A DNA stretch of 64,000 nucleotides, from NCBI GenBank assembly GCA_963842775.1, contig CAWJHQ010000015.1, positions 124,001-188,000 of the forward strand, given 5' to 3'. The notes under the pieces are model-generated. The model was not told the DNA's origin, did no database searches, and was given only the letters and a program-made list of their open reading frames with translations. This DNA is from R-RK-3 sp963842775. GTDB taxonomy: Bacteria; Pseudomonadota; Alphaproteobacteria; Rhizobiales; Rhodomicrobiaceae. The position numbers and the translations under genes are program-made. Within the stretch, counting starts at the first letter, position 1; each line of letters starts with the position of its first letter. This document shows positions 25,767 to 38,304 of this stretch, in pieces.

Positions 25767-27119
25767 GTGAGTCACGTCAACGAGAGCAGCACCTCTCCAA
25801 CCGAGCGGCTGACTTACGGCAGGGTTTTGTCGATCAGCCTGCCGATCATACTCTCAAACGTCACGACGCCGCTGCTCGGTGTAACCAGCACTGCTGTCGT
25901 CGGCCAACTTGGCGAAGCGCATCTGATCGGCGCCGTGGCGCTCGGCGCGACGATCTTCACGCTCCTGTTCTGGGCCTTCGGCTTCCTGCGCATGGGAACA
26001 ACCGGCCTGTGCGCACAGGCGGACGGCGCGGGCAATCAAGCTGAGGTCAGCGCGATTCTGGCCCGCGCGTTGTTGCTGGCCGGCGGCGCGGGTGTGCTGC
26101 TCATCCTGCTGCAATGGCCGCTGGAATGGGTGTCGCTGTATTTTTTGAACGGCAGCGCGGCGGTCGAAGCGGAGACGCGGCATTATTTCCACATCCGCAT
26201 CTGGAGCGCGCCTTTCGCACTGGCGAATTACGCCTTCCTGGGCTGGTTCATCGGGTTGGGCCGAACCCAGACTGCGCTCCATCTGCAAGTCGTGCTGAAT
26301 GGCGCAAATGTCGTTCTGAATATCGCTTTCGTGACCTGGCTCGGCTGGGGCGTGGGCGGCGTCGCCATCGGCACGCTCATCGCCGAGATCCTTGCAGCCG
26401 GCCTTGGCGCCGTGATTGCCGGCCGGGAACTGCTGCGACGCAGCGTCGCCATTGATTGGAGCCGCGCGTTCGAAATTTCCGGCTTGAGGCGGATGCTGGC
26501 CGTCAATTCCGATCTGATGATCCGGACGCTATGCCTGCTGTTCGTATTCACCTTCTTCACGGCTCAGGCCGCCCAATCAGGCGACATCATCCTCGCAGCG
26601 AACGCAGTGCTATTGCAGTTTCTGAACATCTCCTCCTATTTGCTCGATGGGTTCGCTTTCGCCACCGAGGTGTTGACCGGCCGGGCGATCGGAGCGGCGC
26701 GGCAGGCGCAATTCCGCCGGGCGGTGCATTTGTCTTCCGTCTGGGCGGGAGCGGTGAGCCTGGCGGTCGCGGCTATTTTCGTCGTGGGGGGCGGCGCGGT
26801 CATCGATGCGATGGCAGCGAACCCCGAGGTGCGCGAGACCGCCCGGCTGTATCTGCCTTGGGCGATCGCCGCGCCGGTGACGGGCGTTGCCTGCTTCCAG
26901 CTCGACGGCATTTTCATCGGCGCGACCCGCACCGGCGACATGCGCAACATGATGATTTTGAGCCTCGCGGTATTCCTGGGCGCCTGGGCGGTGCTGACGC
27001 CCGCCTTTGGCAATCACGGCCTTTGGGCCTCGATGATCGTCTTCTTCGTCATCCGAGGCGTCTCGCTCGCCTTATATTACCCGTCTCTGGAGCGGGCGTC
27101 GTTCCCGGCTAAAGCTTGA
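25767..27119 (+). CDS. MATE family efflux transporter (DinF subfamily)
   Basis: This protein of about 450 residues has twelve predicted membrane helices in two halves. The first helix carries the MATE/DinF pattern SISLPIILSNVTTPLLGVTS with AVVGQLG, followed by GAVALGATIFTLLFWAFGFL and RMGTTGLCAQADGAG. The second half has LLDGFAFATEVLTGRAIGAA and TRTGDMRNMMILSLAVFLGA. It should export drugs or metabolites in exchange for Na+ or H+. GTG 25767 is chosen as start because an earlier in-frame codon (25713) would overlap the previous gene by 44 bases. The 3' end overlaps convergent pyrD by 11 bases. Confidence 0.88.
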   Translation: MSHVNESSTSPTERLTYGRVLSISLPIILSNVTTPLLGVTSTAVVGQLGEAHLIGAVALGATIFTLLFWAFGFLRMGTTGLCAQADGAGNQAEVSAILARALLLAGGAGVLLILLQWPLEWVSLYFLNGSAAVEAETRHYFHIRIWSAPFALANYAFLGWFIGLGRTQTALHLQVVLNGANVVLNIAFVTWLGWGVGGVAIGTLIAEILAAGLGAVIAGRELLRRSVAIDWSRAFEISGLRRMLAVNSDLMIRTLCLLFVFTFFTAQAAQSGDIILAANAVLLQFLNISSYLLDGFAFATEVLTGRAIGAARQAQFRRAVHLSSVWAGAVSLAVAAIFVVGGGAVIDAMAANPEVRETARLYLPWAIAAPVTGVACFQLDGIFIGATRTGDMRNMMILSLAVFLGAWAVLTPAFGNHGLWASMIVFFVIRGVSLALYYPSLERASFPAKA

Positions 27120-28191
27120 GACTCGCCCAACGCTCGGCTTGTACGCCTCGAATCCGGCTAAGATCCGTTGTGCCGTCCCGATCCATTCTCTCGACCAGAG
27201 CTCGCTTGATCGCAGCGATGAGGCCTGCGCCCTCGTAAATCATTCCCGTATATAGTTGGATCAGCGAGGCCCCCGCCTCGATCTTTGTGACGGCCGCCTC
27301 ACCGCTATCGATGCCGCCGACGCCGATGAGCGGCAGCTTGCCCTCAGTCAGCAGATAGGCTTTCGCCAGCATTCGCGTCGCGCGCTGGAATAGCGGCCGT
27401 CCGGACAGTCCACCCGCCTCGGTGCGATAGGCTGCTTGAGGAACTTCGTGACGCGAAATCGTGGTGTTGGTGAGAATGATACCATCAACCTTATTGGCCA
27501 CGAGGCAGGCGATGGTGGCGGGCAGGTCATCATCGTGAATATCCGGCGCGAGCTTGACGAGGATCGGGCGGCGAACGGCGGCGCACGCAGCGAGCCTTTC
27601 CCGCTCGGACGTCAAAAGCTCAAGAAGCCGGTTCAGCCGGTCCGGCGCCTGCAGATCTCTGAGGCCGGGCGTATTCGGGGATGAGATGTTGACTGTGAAA
27701 TAATCCGCCACACCGTAGAAGGCGCGCAGGCCGGCGGCGAAATCCTCGACCGGGTCTGCGCTGTCCTTGTTTGCTCCGATATTGACGCCGATCACTCCTG
27801 CGGGGCGGCGCGCCAGCCGTGCCTTGGCGGCCTCATGCCCGCCACTGTTGAAGCCCAGCCGGTTGATCGTGCCGCGTTCGCGGATCAGCCGGAACACCCG
27901 AGGCCGCGGATTGCCGGGTTGCGGACGCGGCGTCACCGTGCCTATCTCGGCAAATCCGAAGCCCATGGCAAGCAGCGCTCCTGGCACGCGCGCATCCTTG
28001 TCGAACCCGGCAGCCATGCCGAGCGGGTTGGGGAAGTCGAGGCCGCAAACGGTCTGGCGAAGCTTCGGGTCGTCGGGGGTCGCGCGGGGAAAAACGCCCG
28101 CTTCAAGCGCTCGCAACGTCAGTTCGTGGGCACGCTCCGGATCGAGGAACAGCAGCCCGGATTGCGCGATATCGATGAAGCGGCCGATCAA
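27109..28191 (-). CDS. pyrD: Dihydroorotate dehydrogenase (quinone), class 2
   Basis: This enzyme oxidises dihydroorotate to orotate in pyrimidine synthesis and passes electrons to quinone at the inner membrane. Blocks of class 2 enzymes are all present: NPLGMAAGFDKDARVPGALL, GFAEIGTVTPRPQPGNPRPR, NRLGFNSGGHEAAKARLARR, VGVNIGANKD (here IGVNIGANKDSADPVEDF), YFTVNISSPNTPGLRDLQAP with the catalytic Ser, KLAPDIHDDDL and GGLSGRPLFQRATRML, then IGVGGIDSGEAAVTKIEAGA for FMN phosphate. The frame is open upstream; TTG 28191 gives 360 residues and overlaps the DUF952 stop, so the two genes are coupled. It converges on the MATE gene with an 11-base overlap. Confidence 0.93.
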   Translation of the reverse strand: MIGRFIDIAQSGLLFLDPERAHELTLRALEAGVFPRATPDDPKLRQTVCGLDFPNPLGMAAGFDKDARVPGALLAMGFGFAEIGTVTPRPQPGNPRPRVFRLIRERGTINRLGFNSGGHEAAKARLARRPAGVIGVNIGANKDSADPVEDFAAGLRAFYGVADYFTVNISSPNTPGLRDLQAPDRLNRLLELLTSERERLAACAAVRRPILVKLAPDIHDDDLPATIACLVANKVDGIILTNTTISRHEVPQAAYRTEAGGLSGRPLFQRATRMLAKAYLLTEGKLPLIGVGGIDSGEAAVTKIEAGASLIQLYTGMIYEGAGLIAAIKRALVERMDRDGTTDLSRIRGVQAERWASLKL

Positions 28192-28536
28192 CGCATCGCC
28201 TCGGCGGGGAGAATATGGTGGCCGGCTGAGCCGATCTCCAGCGCTTGCGTCCAGAGCACCGCCGTAACAGGCAGTTCGGCGTAGAGGTGCGGAAACAGAT
28301 CTCCATCCCTGGCTGGCTCCCATCGAAGCGCATCGCCGAGCGCATTTGCATCGATGGCGATGAGCAGCAGATCCGCCCGGCCAGCGAAATGTTTGGCGAG
28401 CGTGCCGGCAAGCTGAGCAGCGGTCGAGAAATGAATGAAGCCGTCGCGCTGGTCATGCTCGGAGCCCGCATAGGAGCCGGAGGCTTCCGCCAGCGCCCCA
28501 TTCGGCTTTGCCGCAGATCTTATAGATGAGCGTCAT
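28188..28536 (-). CDS. DUF952 family protein (one frameshift)
   Basis: From ATG 28536 the frame reads MTLIYKICGKAEW and then breaks; the continuation in the next frame is ALAEASGSYAGSEHDQRDGF then IHFSTAAQLAGTLAKHF, LLLIAIDANALGDALRWEPA, and DLFPHLYAELP. This is the DUF952 pattern (IYKI...W, DGFIH-S, LWE, FPHLY), a small family of unknown function that in this order of bacteria is coupled to pyrD. The break lies in the CCCC run at 28496-28499 (GGGG on the coding strand, where GGG restores the frame); the length of 349 is 3n+1. Its stop codon overlaps the pyrD start. Repaired length is about 115 residues. Confidence 0.75.
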
Positions 28537-28562
28537 CGTTCAATCCGCTCCGCTCCCAACCA

Positions 28563-32133
<3,571 letters not shown>

Positions 32134-32136
32134 CGT

Positions 32137-32394
32137 TCAGCTTTCGAGGCGGTGATGGCGCCTGATGAGCCCGATCATGGGCGAGAGCGCCAGGGGAGCT
32201 TCCTCACCCTTTATCCAACGGTCGATCTCAGGATCGGGCAGCGCCAGCAATTGCTCGAACGCCATCAAATCGGCATCGTCGAGGCGGCCAAGCTCCTCTT
32301 CGGCAAAACGCCCGAGTATCAGATCCAATTCCTTCGTGCCGCGATGATGCGCACGGTAAAGCGCGCGTTTTATCCGAGTCTCAATAGCTGTCAT
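32137..32394 (-). CDS. sdhE: FAD assembly factor SdhE
   Basis: This 85-residue protein is the SdhE/SDHAF2 family chaperone that promotes covalent attachment of FAD to the flavoprotein subunit of succinate dehydrogenase. The signature is HHRGTKELDLILGRFAEEEL (family R-G-x-x-E-x-D-x-x-L/G, where the E/R region contacts SdhA), followed by MAFEQLLALPDPEIDRWI, the conserved L-x-x-x-D-x-D/E-x-x-x-W end. It is encoded directly upstream of mfd and divergent from recG, a common order in Hyphomicrobiales. The sdh operon itself is not in the window. Confidence 0.9.
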   Translation of the reverse strand: MTAIETRIKRALYRAHHRGTKELDLILGRFAEEELGRLDDADLMAFEQLLALPDPEIDRWIKGEEAPLALSPMIGLIRRHHRLES

Positions 32395-32538
32395 GGCGAT
32401 GAGTTGCGCTGATGAGGCTTGTGGATGTCCGAACTGACCAACGCGCGGCGATGGCCGGATGATCCCAAGCCGTGATATAGCGCCATCAGCTACGAATGTC
32501 AGCTAGCGATATTGTCTTGGTAGATATACTTATTCGCC

Positions 32539-34704
32539 GTGAAACATGAAGAGCAAGAGCGGGATGTGTCGGCCGCGGAGACACGAAGCGGCATACGCCC
32601 TGCGCTCCTCAATTCCCTGTTCGCCGGTATCGGCACCCTGGACGGCGTCGGTCCCCGCTATCAAACGCTGCTGGGAAAACTCATCCCCGCGCCGAATGGC
32701 GGCGAGCCGCGCATCATCGATCTGCTCTGGCATCTGCCGTCCGGATTGACGGATCGCCGGGCGACGCCGACTATCGCCGAAACCTTGCAAGGGCAACTGG
32801 CGACGCTGCTCGTCAAAGTCAAGAAGCACTTCCCTTCGCCGCCACGTAATGCCCGCGCGCCTTACCGCGTGATCTGCGAGGATGAGAGCGGCGAGATCGA
32901 GCTGATCTTTTTCCACACCGAGCGGCCGTTTATCGAACGACAGCTGCCGGTGGGCGAGATGCGCATTCTGTCCGGGCGGATCGAGCGCTACGGCCAGAAG
33001 CTCCAGATGCCGCATCCCGACTATATATTGCCTGAGGAGGATCGCCACAAGCTGCCGGGGCTGGAGCCGGTCTATCCTCTGTCGCAGGGGCTGACGCAGA
33101 AATTTCTGTTCAAGATATTCACGCAAGGCCTCGCGCGGCTTCCCGAAATGCCGGAATGGCTCGACAGGCGGCTCGTCGAAGGGCGCGGGTGGCCTCCCTT
33201 CGCCGCCGCATTGCAGGCGCTTCACCGGCCGACCGATGAGCGCGATATCGACCTGAACGCGGTGGCGCGCATGCGGCTGGCCTGCGACGAGTTGTTTGCC
33301 GGGCAGCTTGCCCTGGCGCTGCTGCGGCGGCGGTTCCGGCGGACGGGCGGGCGCTCCATCATCGGCGATGGCCGCCTCGCGGCGAAGATCACCGGTGCCC
33401 TGCCCTTCCAACTGACGCGCTCGCAGCAGATCGCGCTGGGCGAAGTCTTGGACGACATGTCCGCCCCTCGCCGGATGCTGCGGCTGCTGCATGGCGATGT
33501 CGGCAGCGGCAAGACTCTGGTGGGCCTGCTTGCCATGGCGCGGGCCGTCGAGGCCGGCGCGCAGGCCGCCATGATGGCGCCGACGGAAATCCTTGCGCGG
33601 CAGCACTTCGAAACGATCGCGCCGCTTTGCGAGACGGCAGGCATCCGACATACATTGCTGACCGGGCGCGAAAAGGGCAAATCGCGGCAGAAGGTGCTCG
33701 ACGCACTGGCGAGCGGCGAGGCCCAGATCGCGGTCGGAACCCATGCACTATTCCAGGAGGATGTCGTCTTTGACGACCTGGTGCTTGCCATCATCGACGA
33801 GCAGCACCGCTTCGGCGTGCATCAGCGCTATGCTTTGCAGGCGAAGGGCCGGGGCGGCGGCACCGATATTCTCGTGATGACAGCGACGCCCATCCCGCGC
33901 ACGCTGCAAATGACCCATTACGGCGATATGGACGCCTCCAAGCTCACGGAGAAGCCGGCCGGCCGCAAGCCGGTACTGACCCGCGTGGTGCCGCTCGACC
34001 GCCTACAGGAGGTGATCGACGCAATCGGCCGGGCCCGGCGCGAGGGGGCGCAGATCTACTGGGTGTGTCCGCTGGTGGAAACCTCGGCGAAGATCGATCT
34101 GGCTGCCGCCGAGGAGCGCGCCGCGCATTTGCGCCAGCGCTTCGGCGACGCGGTGGGGCTTGTCCATGGCCGCACGAAAGGCGCCGAGAAAGACGCGGTG
34201 ATGCGCGAATTCTCCGAAGGGCGGCTCGGCATTCTGGTCGCGACAACCGTCATCGAAGTGGGGGTGAACGTGCCCGCTGCCAGCGTCATGGTCATCGAAC
34301 ATGCGGAGCGGTTCGGCCTCGCCCAGTTGCATCAGCTCCGCGGGCGTGTGGGGCGCGGCGCGGCGCAAAGTTCGTGCATTCTGCTCTACAATCAGCCGCT
34401 CTCGGAGACAGCGCGCGCGCGCCTCGATATTCTGCGCCAGAGCGAGGATGGTTTCCGGATCGCCGAAGAGGATTTGCGGCTGCGCGGCGGCGGCGAGGTT
34501 CTGGGCACGCGGCAATCCGGCGACCCCGGCTTCCGCATCGCCCGCCTGCCGGAGGATGAGGAATTGCTGCAAGCTGCGCGCGATCAGACGAAATATCTGC
34601 TGGCGCGCGATCCGGAGCTGAACTCGGACCAGGGCAAGGCGGCGCGCCTATGCCTCTATCTTTTCGAACGGGATGAAGCGATACGGCTGCTCAGGGGAGG
34701 ATGA
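32539..34704 (+). CDS. recG: ATP-dependent DNA helicase RecG
   Basis: RecG remodels stalled replication forks and branched DNA. The protein has about 721 residues. The N-terminal wedge domain starts around GIGTLDGVGPRYQTLLGKLI and contains IDLLWHLPSGLTDRR; the OB fold includes GEIELIFFHTERPF and LSGRIERYGQKLQMPHPDYI. The helicase motor has Walker A in LLHGDVGSGKTLVGLLAMA, motif Ia MMAPTEILARQHFE, motif II LAIIDEQHRFGVHQR, VMTATPIPRTLQMTHYGDMD, and motifs V-VI VATTVIEVGVNVPAASVMVI and QLHQLRGRVGRG. The start is GTG 32539; the first about 18 residues are not conserved, so a later start is possible. The gene is intact and divergent from sdhE-mfd. Confidence 0.94.
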   Translation: MKHEEQERDVSAAETRSGIRPALLNSLFAGIGTLDGVGPRYQTLLGKLIPAPNGGEPRIIDLLWHLPSGLTDRRATPTIAETLQGQLATLLVKVKKHFPSPPRNARAPYRVICEDESGEIELIFFHTERPFIERQLPVGEMRILSGRIERYGQKLQMPHPDYILPEEDRHKLPGLEPVYPLSQGLTQKFLFKIFTQGLARLPEMPEWLDRRLVEGRGWPPFAAALQALHRPTDERDIDLNAVARMRLACDELFAGQLALALLRRRFRRTGGRSIIGDGRLAAKITGALPFQLTRSQQIALGEVLDDMSAPRRMLRLLHGDVGSGKTLVGLLAMARAVEAGAQAAMMAPTEILARQHFETIAPLCETAGIRHTLLTGREKGKSRQKVLDALASGEAQIAVGTHALFQEDVVFDDLVLAIIDEQHRFGVHQRYALQAKGRGGGTDILVMTATPIPRTLQMTHYGDMDASKLTEKPAGRKPVLTRVVPLDRLQEVIDAIGRARREGAQIYWVCPLVETSAKIDLAAAEERAAHLRQRFGDAVGLVHGRTKGAEKDAVMREFSEGRLGILVATTVIEVGVNVPAASVMVIEHAERFGLAQLHQLRGRVGRGAAQSSCILLYNQPLSETARARLDILRQSEDGFRIAEEDLRLRGGGEVLGTRQSGDPGFRIARLPEDEELLQAARDQTKYLLARDPELNSDQGKAARLCLYLFERDEAIRLLRGG

Positions 34705-34728
34705 TCGCAAGACGTAGCCGTTCGCCGC

Positions 34729-35736
34729 TCAGCGCGAGACGATCATGCAATTGAGGTTTTTGGTTTTCAGAAGTTCGCAAATCGCGGTCGCTTCGCCGCG
34801 CTCATAGGGTTCGGCAACGATCTTATAGAGCGTGCCGCCGTCACTTGTTCCAAGGATCTTCACCGAGGGTGAGCGCCCAGCCAACTCCGAGCCGTATTTC
34901 TTGGCTATGCGCTCGACTTCCGAAATTGCTCCGTCTTCAGAATGGAGCGCGGCGAATTGGATACCGAATTTGCCCGAAGCCTCTCCTGACGGAGCCGCCG
35001 TCGGCGTCGTTCGCTCGGCGACAGCAATCTGCGCTGGCGCCCTTTCGGCCTTGGCCTTTGCCGACCGCACCTGCTCGGGCCTTGCGGCGGCAGCAGCTGG
35101 CTTAGCGGCGACGGGCTTCACAGGCGCTGCGGCAGCAACCGGCTTCGCGGGCGCCGCAGGAGGTGCGGCGGCGGCAGGTTTGGCCTGCTCCGGTTCTGGC
35201 GCGGGGGCCGCTTCACTCGAGCCGAATATGCCGCTGAAGACGCTGCCTATGCCGCCGGTGCGCTGCTCCGAAGGGGTGCTTTTCACTTGGGCCGATGTGG
35301 GTGTGCGCGCGGCAGTGTCTTCGCCCGCATTTGCGCGCCCGCCCGACGCAGCCGGCTTCGCGGCTGACTGGGCGATACCGAGCTTGCCGGAAATACGGTC
35401 ACGGCCCTGTTCGGCCTGCGCCTTGTCGGCCGCGGAGAGGCCGTCCATCCATAATGCCGAGTTGTAGTCGGCCAGCGCGAACGCCTGTTTGCCGAGCTTT
35501 TCCTGTGCTTGAGCACGCATCAGCAGCGCCTTGGCAGCCATGTCGGAGGGGAGTTTTCCCGCTCGCATTGCGGCGTCTATCAGCTCGATGGCCTTCGCCG
35601 GAACGCCCTTCTCGAGCGCCTTGCTGGCTTCGGTGAGCGTGGCCTCAGCGCTTTGCGCACGGGCAGGCGCGGCGAGCAACGAAATGCTCAATGCCGCCGC
35701 CAAAAAGACCGTGCCTATGCGGAGATAGCTAGCCAT
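34729..35736 (-). CDS. Secreted SPOR-domain protein with TPR-like N-terminal part
   Basis: This 335-residue protein starts at ATG 35736 with a signal peptide (YLRIGTVFLAAALSISLLAA, cleavage near ARAQ-SA). Next comes a TPR-like helical segment (ATLTEASKALEKGVPAKAIE, MAAKALLMRAQAQEKLGKQA, FALADYNSALWMD), a long Pro/Ala-rich linker typical for crossing the periplasm, and a C-terminal SPOR-like domain (GKFGIQFAALHSEDGAISEV, LAGRSPSVKILGT, LYKIVAEPYERGEATAICEL). SPOR domains bind denuded peptidoglycan at the division septum. The role is therefore probably in cell division or wall processing, exported but not membrane-anchored after cleavage. It converges on recG. Confidence 0.75.
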   Translation of the reverse strand: MASYLRIGTVFLAAALSISLLAAPARAQSAEATLTEASKALEKGVPAKAIELIDAAMRAGKLPSDMAAKALLMRAQAQEKLGKQAFALADYNSALWMDGLSAADKAQAEQGRDRISGKLGIAQSAAKPAASGGRANAGEDTAARTPTSAQVKSTPSEQRTGGIGSVFSGIFGSSEAAPAPEPEQAKPAAAAPPAAPAKPVAAAAPVKPVAAKPAAAAARPEQVRSAKAKAERAPAQIAVAERTTPTAAPSGEASGKFGIQFAALHSEDGAISEVERIAKKYGSELAGRSPSVKILGTSDGGTLYKIVAEPYERGEATAICELLKTKNLNCMIVSR

Positions 35737-35859
35737 ACCGACGCAAACTCTTACGCAATTATCACGGGATTGCAACACTCTCGCCCAATAATATCAAGCA
35801 CAGAAATGCGACGAGAGATTGTTGGTACTGATGCCGGAAAGCCACAGCCACTGCGGGAA

Positions 35860-36296
35860 TCACACATCTGGAATGAGCCGCTTGCCCAGTACGACGACGT
35901 CGTCCCGGAGATAGCAAAGCTTTTCATAAAACTCCGCTGCTTCGGCGTTGCCCCGCCTCACCATCAGATTGATCTTCGGGCAACCGAGTTTCAACAGCGC
36001 GGATTCCGCTTCATGCATCAGACGACGGCCGAGCCCCATCCTCTGATGGCGGGGATGAACGGCCAGATAGTTGATCGAACCGCGATGTCCGTCATAGCCC
36101 GCCATCACCGACCCGATCACCTCGCCGTCAAGCTTGGCGACAAGAAAGACGCCGATGGGATCGGTCAGCTTCCTATCGATGTCTTTCGATGGATCGTTCC
36201 AGGGTCGTGTCAACCCGCACGCTTGCCAGAGGCCGATGAGCGCGCCACGGTCCGGTTCTGCGAAGCGGTAATTTCGACTGAGGGCGGTTGCGACAC
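35860..36296 (-). CDS. GNAT acetyltransferase, YpeA-like (one frameshift)
   Basis: The readable part from LTRPWNDPSKDIDRK to the end matches the YpeA group of GNAT enzymes: GSVMAGYDGHRGSINYLAVH, then the acetyl-CoA motif HQRMGLGRRLMHEAESALL, and CPKINLMVRRGNAEAAEFYE. Upstream, in the same frame, RFAEPDRGALIGLWQACG is also family-like but has no start codon; the other frame gives a GTG at 36296 and MSQPPSVEIT. Adding one T in the CTTC at about 36263 joins them (VEITAFAEPDRGALI), so this is probably a one-base deletion, unlike the insertions elsewhere. Repaired length is about 145 residues. Substrate unknown. It lies downstream of glmS on the same strand. Confidence 0.7.
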
Positions 36297-36340
36297 GATC
36301 AACGCTCTCCGATATGGGCGAACCCTCGCCGCTTCGCCGG

Positions 36341-38161
36341 CTACTCCACCGTCACCGATTTCGCCAGGTTGCGAGGCTGATCCACATCGGTGCCGAGCAG
36401 CACCGCCGTATGATAGGCGAGCAACTGCACCGGAAGCGCATAAAGAATGGGCGCGATGAACCCATGCGCCTTTGGGAGGCGGATCTGGGCGGCGAGCTTC
36501 GTGCCGGGCAACGCCGCGTCCTCGCTGGTTATCAGAATGATCTGCCCGCCGCGCGCCGCCACTTCCTGCATGTTCGAGATGGTCTTGTCGTAAAGCGCGT
36601 CGCGTGGGGAAACGACGATAACCGGCACCGACTCGTCGATCAGCGCGATGGGACCATGCTTCAACTCGCCCGCCGCAAATCCCTCGGCGTGGATGTAGGA
36701 AATTTCCTTCAGCTTCAACGCGCCTTCGAGCGCCAGCGGATAATAGCTGCCGCGCCCGAGATAGAGGACGTCCTGGGCATGAGAAAGAAGGTGGGCCAGC
36801 TTTTCGTATTCTTCTTCACGCCGCAAAACCTCGTTCATCAGCCGGGGCAGCTCGACCAGCCCCTTCACGATCTCCGCTTCCTGGGTCGCGCTCAGATGGC
36901 CCCGTGCGCGCGCCGCTGCGATCGCCATGCAGGCAAGTACCGCGAGCTGGCTGGTGAATGCCTTGGTCGATGCAACACCGATTTCGGGTCCGGCCAGCGT
37001 CGGCAGAATGGCGTCCAATTCCCGCGCGATGGTGGATTGCGGGACATTGACGATCGAGAGGATCGTCTGCTTCTGCTCTTTCGAATAGCGCAGGCCAGCG
37101 AGCGTGTCGGCGGTTTCACCCGATTGCGAGATGAACAGCGCGAGGCCGTCCGGCGGCAACGGCGCTTCCCGGTAGCGGAATTCAGAGGCGACATCGATGT
37201 CGACGGGCAGCCGCGCATAGCGCTCGAACCAGTATTTCGCCACCAGGCCCGCATAATAGGCTGTGCCGCAAGCGCAAATCGTCAGCCGCGACAGCTTGGC
37301 GAAATCGACTTTGGTGTCCATCAGCTCGACGCGGCTTTCGGCGAAATGCACGTAATGTCCGAGCGTGCGCGCAATAACATCCGGTTGTTCGTGAATTTCC
37401 TTGGCCATGAAATGCCGGTGATTGCCCTTGTCGGCAAGCAACGCGCTGGCCTGCGTGCGCTGGACGGGCCGCTCGACAGGAGCTCCGTTTTCATCGCGGA
37501 TGCTGACGCTCGTGCGTGTCAGGGCGACGCAGTCCCCTTCCTCCAAATAAGCGACCCGGCCCGTGAACGGCGCGAGCGCCATCGCATCGGAACCGAGATA
37601 CATCTCGCCATCGCCATAGCCTACGGCGAGCGGGCTGCCGCGCCGCGCGCCGACCAGGAGATCATCGTGCCCGGCGAACAGGATCGCGAGAGCGAAGGCG
37701 CCTTCCAGCCGCTGCAACGTCTCCGCCACCGCTGCTTCCGGCGTGGCGCCACGGGCGAGTTCGCGGCTGATCAGATGAACGACCGCTTCGGTGTCCGTCT
37801 CAGTCTCGAAGACCACGCCTTCCGACTCTAATTCGGTGCGCAGCTCGTGGAAATTCTCGATGATGCCATTATGGACGAGCGACACCTTGGCGGTCATATG
37901 CGGATGGGCGTTGCGCTCGCTGGGCACGCCGTGGGTCGCCCAGCGCGTGTGGCCGATGCCCGCAGTGCCGCGCAGGGGGCGCTCGGCGAGCACGGCTTCC
38001 AGATTGCGCAGCTTGCCCTGGGCACGGCGGCGGGCGAGCACGCCATTTTCCAATGTTGCGACGCCAGCTGAGTCATAGCCACGATATTCGAGCCGCTTCA
38101 GCGCGTCGACCAGCCCGCTCACGACGGGTTCTTTTCCTAAAATACCGATGATCCCGCACAT
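36341..38161 (-). CDS. glmS: Glutamine--fructose-6-phosphate aminotransferase (isomerising)
   Basis: GlmS makes glucosamine-6-phosphate from fructose-6-phosphate and glutamine, the entry step to peptidoglycan and lipid A precursors. The 606-residue protein starts MCGIIGILGKEPVV, where Cys2 is the glutaminase nucleophile after Met removal. The glutaminase domain includes LEYRGYDSAGVATL and GIGHTRWATHGVPSERNAHP; two SIS isomerase domains follow with CGTAYYAGLVAKYWFE, FISQSGETADTLAGLRYSK, YLGRGSYYPLALEGALKLKE and AEGFAAGELKHGPIALID. It ends with the family signature PRNLAKSVTVE. glmU lies upstream on the same strand with 143 bases between, so both hexosamine genes are probably co-expressed. Confidence 0.96.
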   Translation of the reverse strand: MCGIIGILGKEPVVSGLVDALKRLEYRGYDSAGVATLENGVLARRRAQGKLRNLEAVLAERPLRGTAGIGHTRWATHGVPSERNAHPHMTAKVSLVHNGIIENFHELRTELESEGVVFETETDTEAVVHLISRELARGATPEAAVAETLQRLEGAFALAILFAGHDDLLVGARRGSPLAVGYGDGEMYLGSDAMALAPFTGRVAYLEEGDCVALTRTSVSIRDENGAPVERPVQRTQASALLADKGNHRHFMAKEIHEQPDVIARTLGHYVHFAESRVELMDTKVDFAKLSRLTICACGTAYYAGLVAKYWFERYARLPVDIDVASEFRYREAPLPPDGLALFISQSGETADTLAGLRYSKEQKQTILSIVNVPQSTIARELDAILPTLAGPEIGVASTKAFTSQLAVLACMAIAAARARGHLSATQEAEIVKGLVELPRLMNEVLRREEEYEKLAHLLSHAQDVLYLGRGSYYPLALEGALKLKEISYIHAEGFAAGELKHGPIALIDESVPVIVVSPRDALYDKTISNMQEVAARGGQIILITSEDAALPGTKLAAQIRLPKAHGFIAPILYALPVQLLAYHTAVLLGTDVDQPRNLAKSVTVE

Positions 38162-38304
38162 GATCTTCCCTGTCAGCAATCAATATTGAGGCAAATGGCT
38201 TATATTGCCCAAGCGTTGTTTAAGCCGAGCGCAAATGATTTCCAAATCAAAGCCGATTACAAACTGTTGCAGCAGATTCTTTTCCGGTGGCGCAAAGAGC
38301 GCCG

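Noticed and set aside
36314..37831. Plus-strand frame of 505 codons
   Set aside because: It is antisense to glmS and has no domain.
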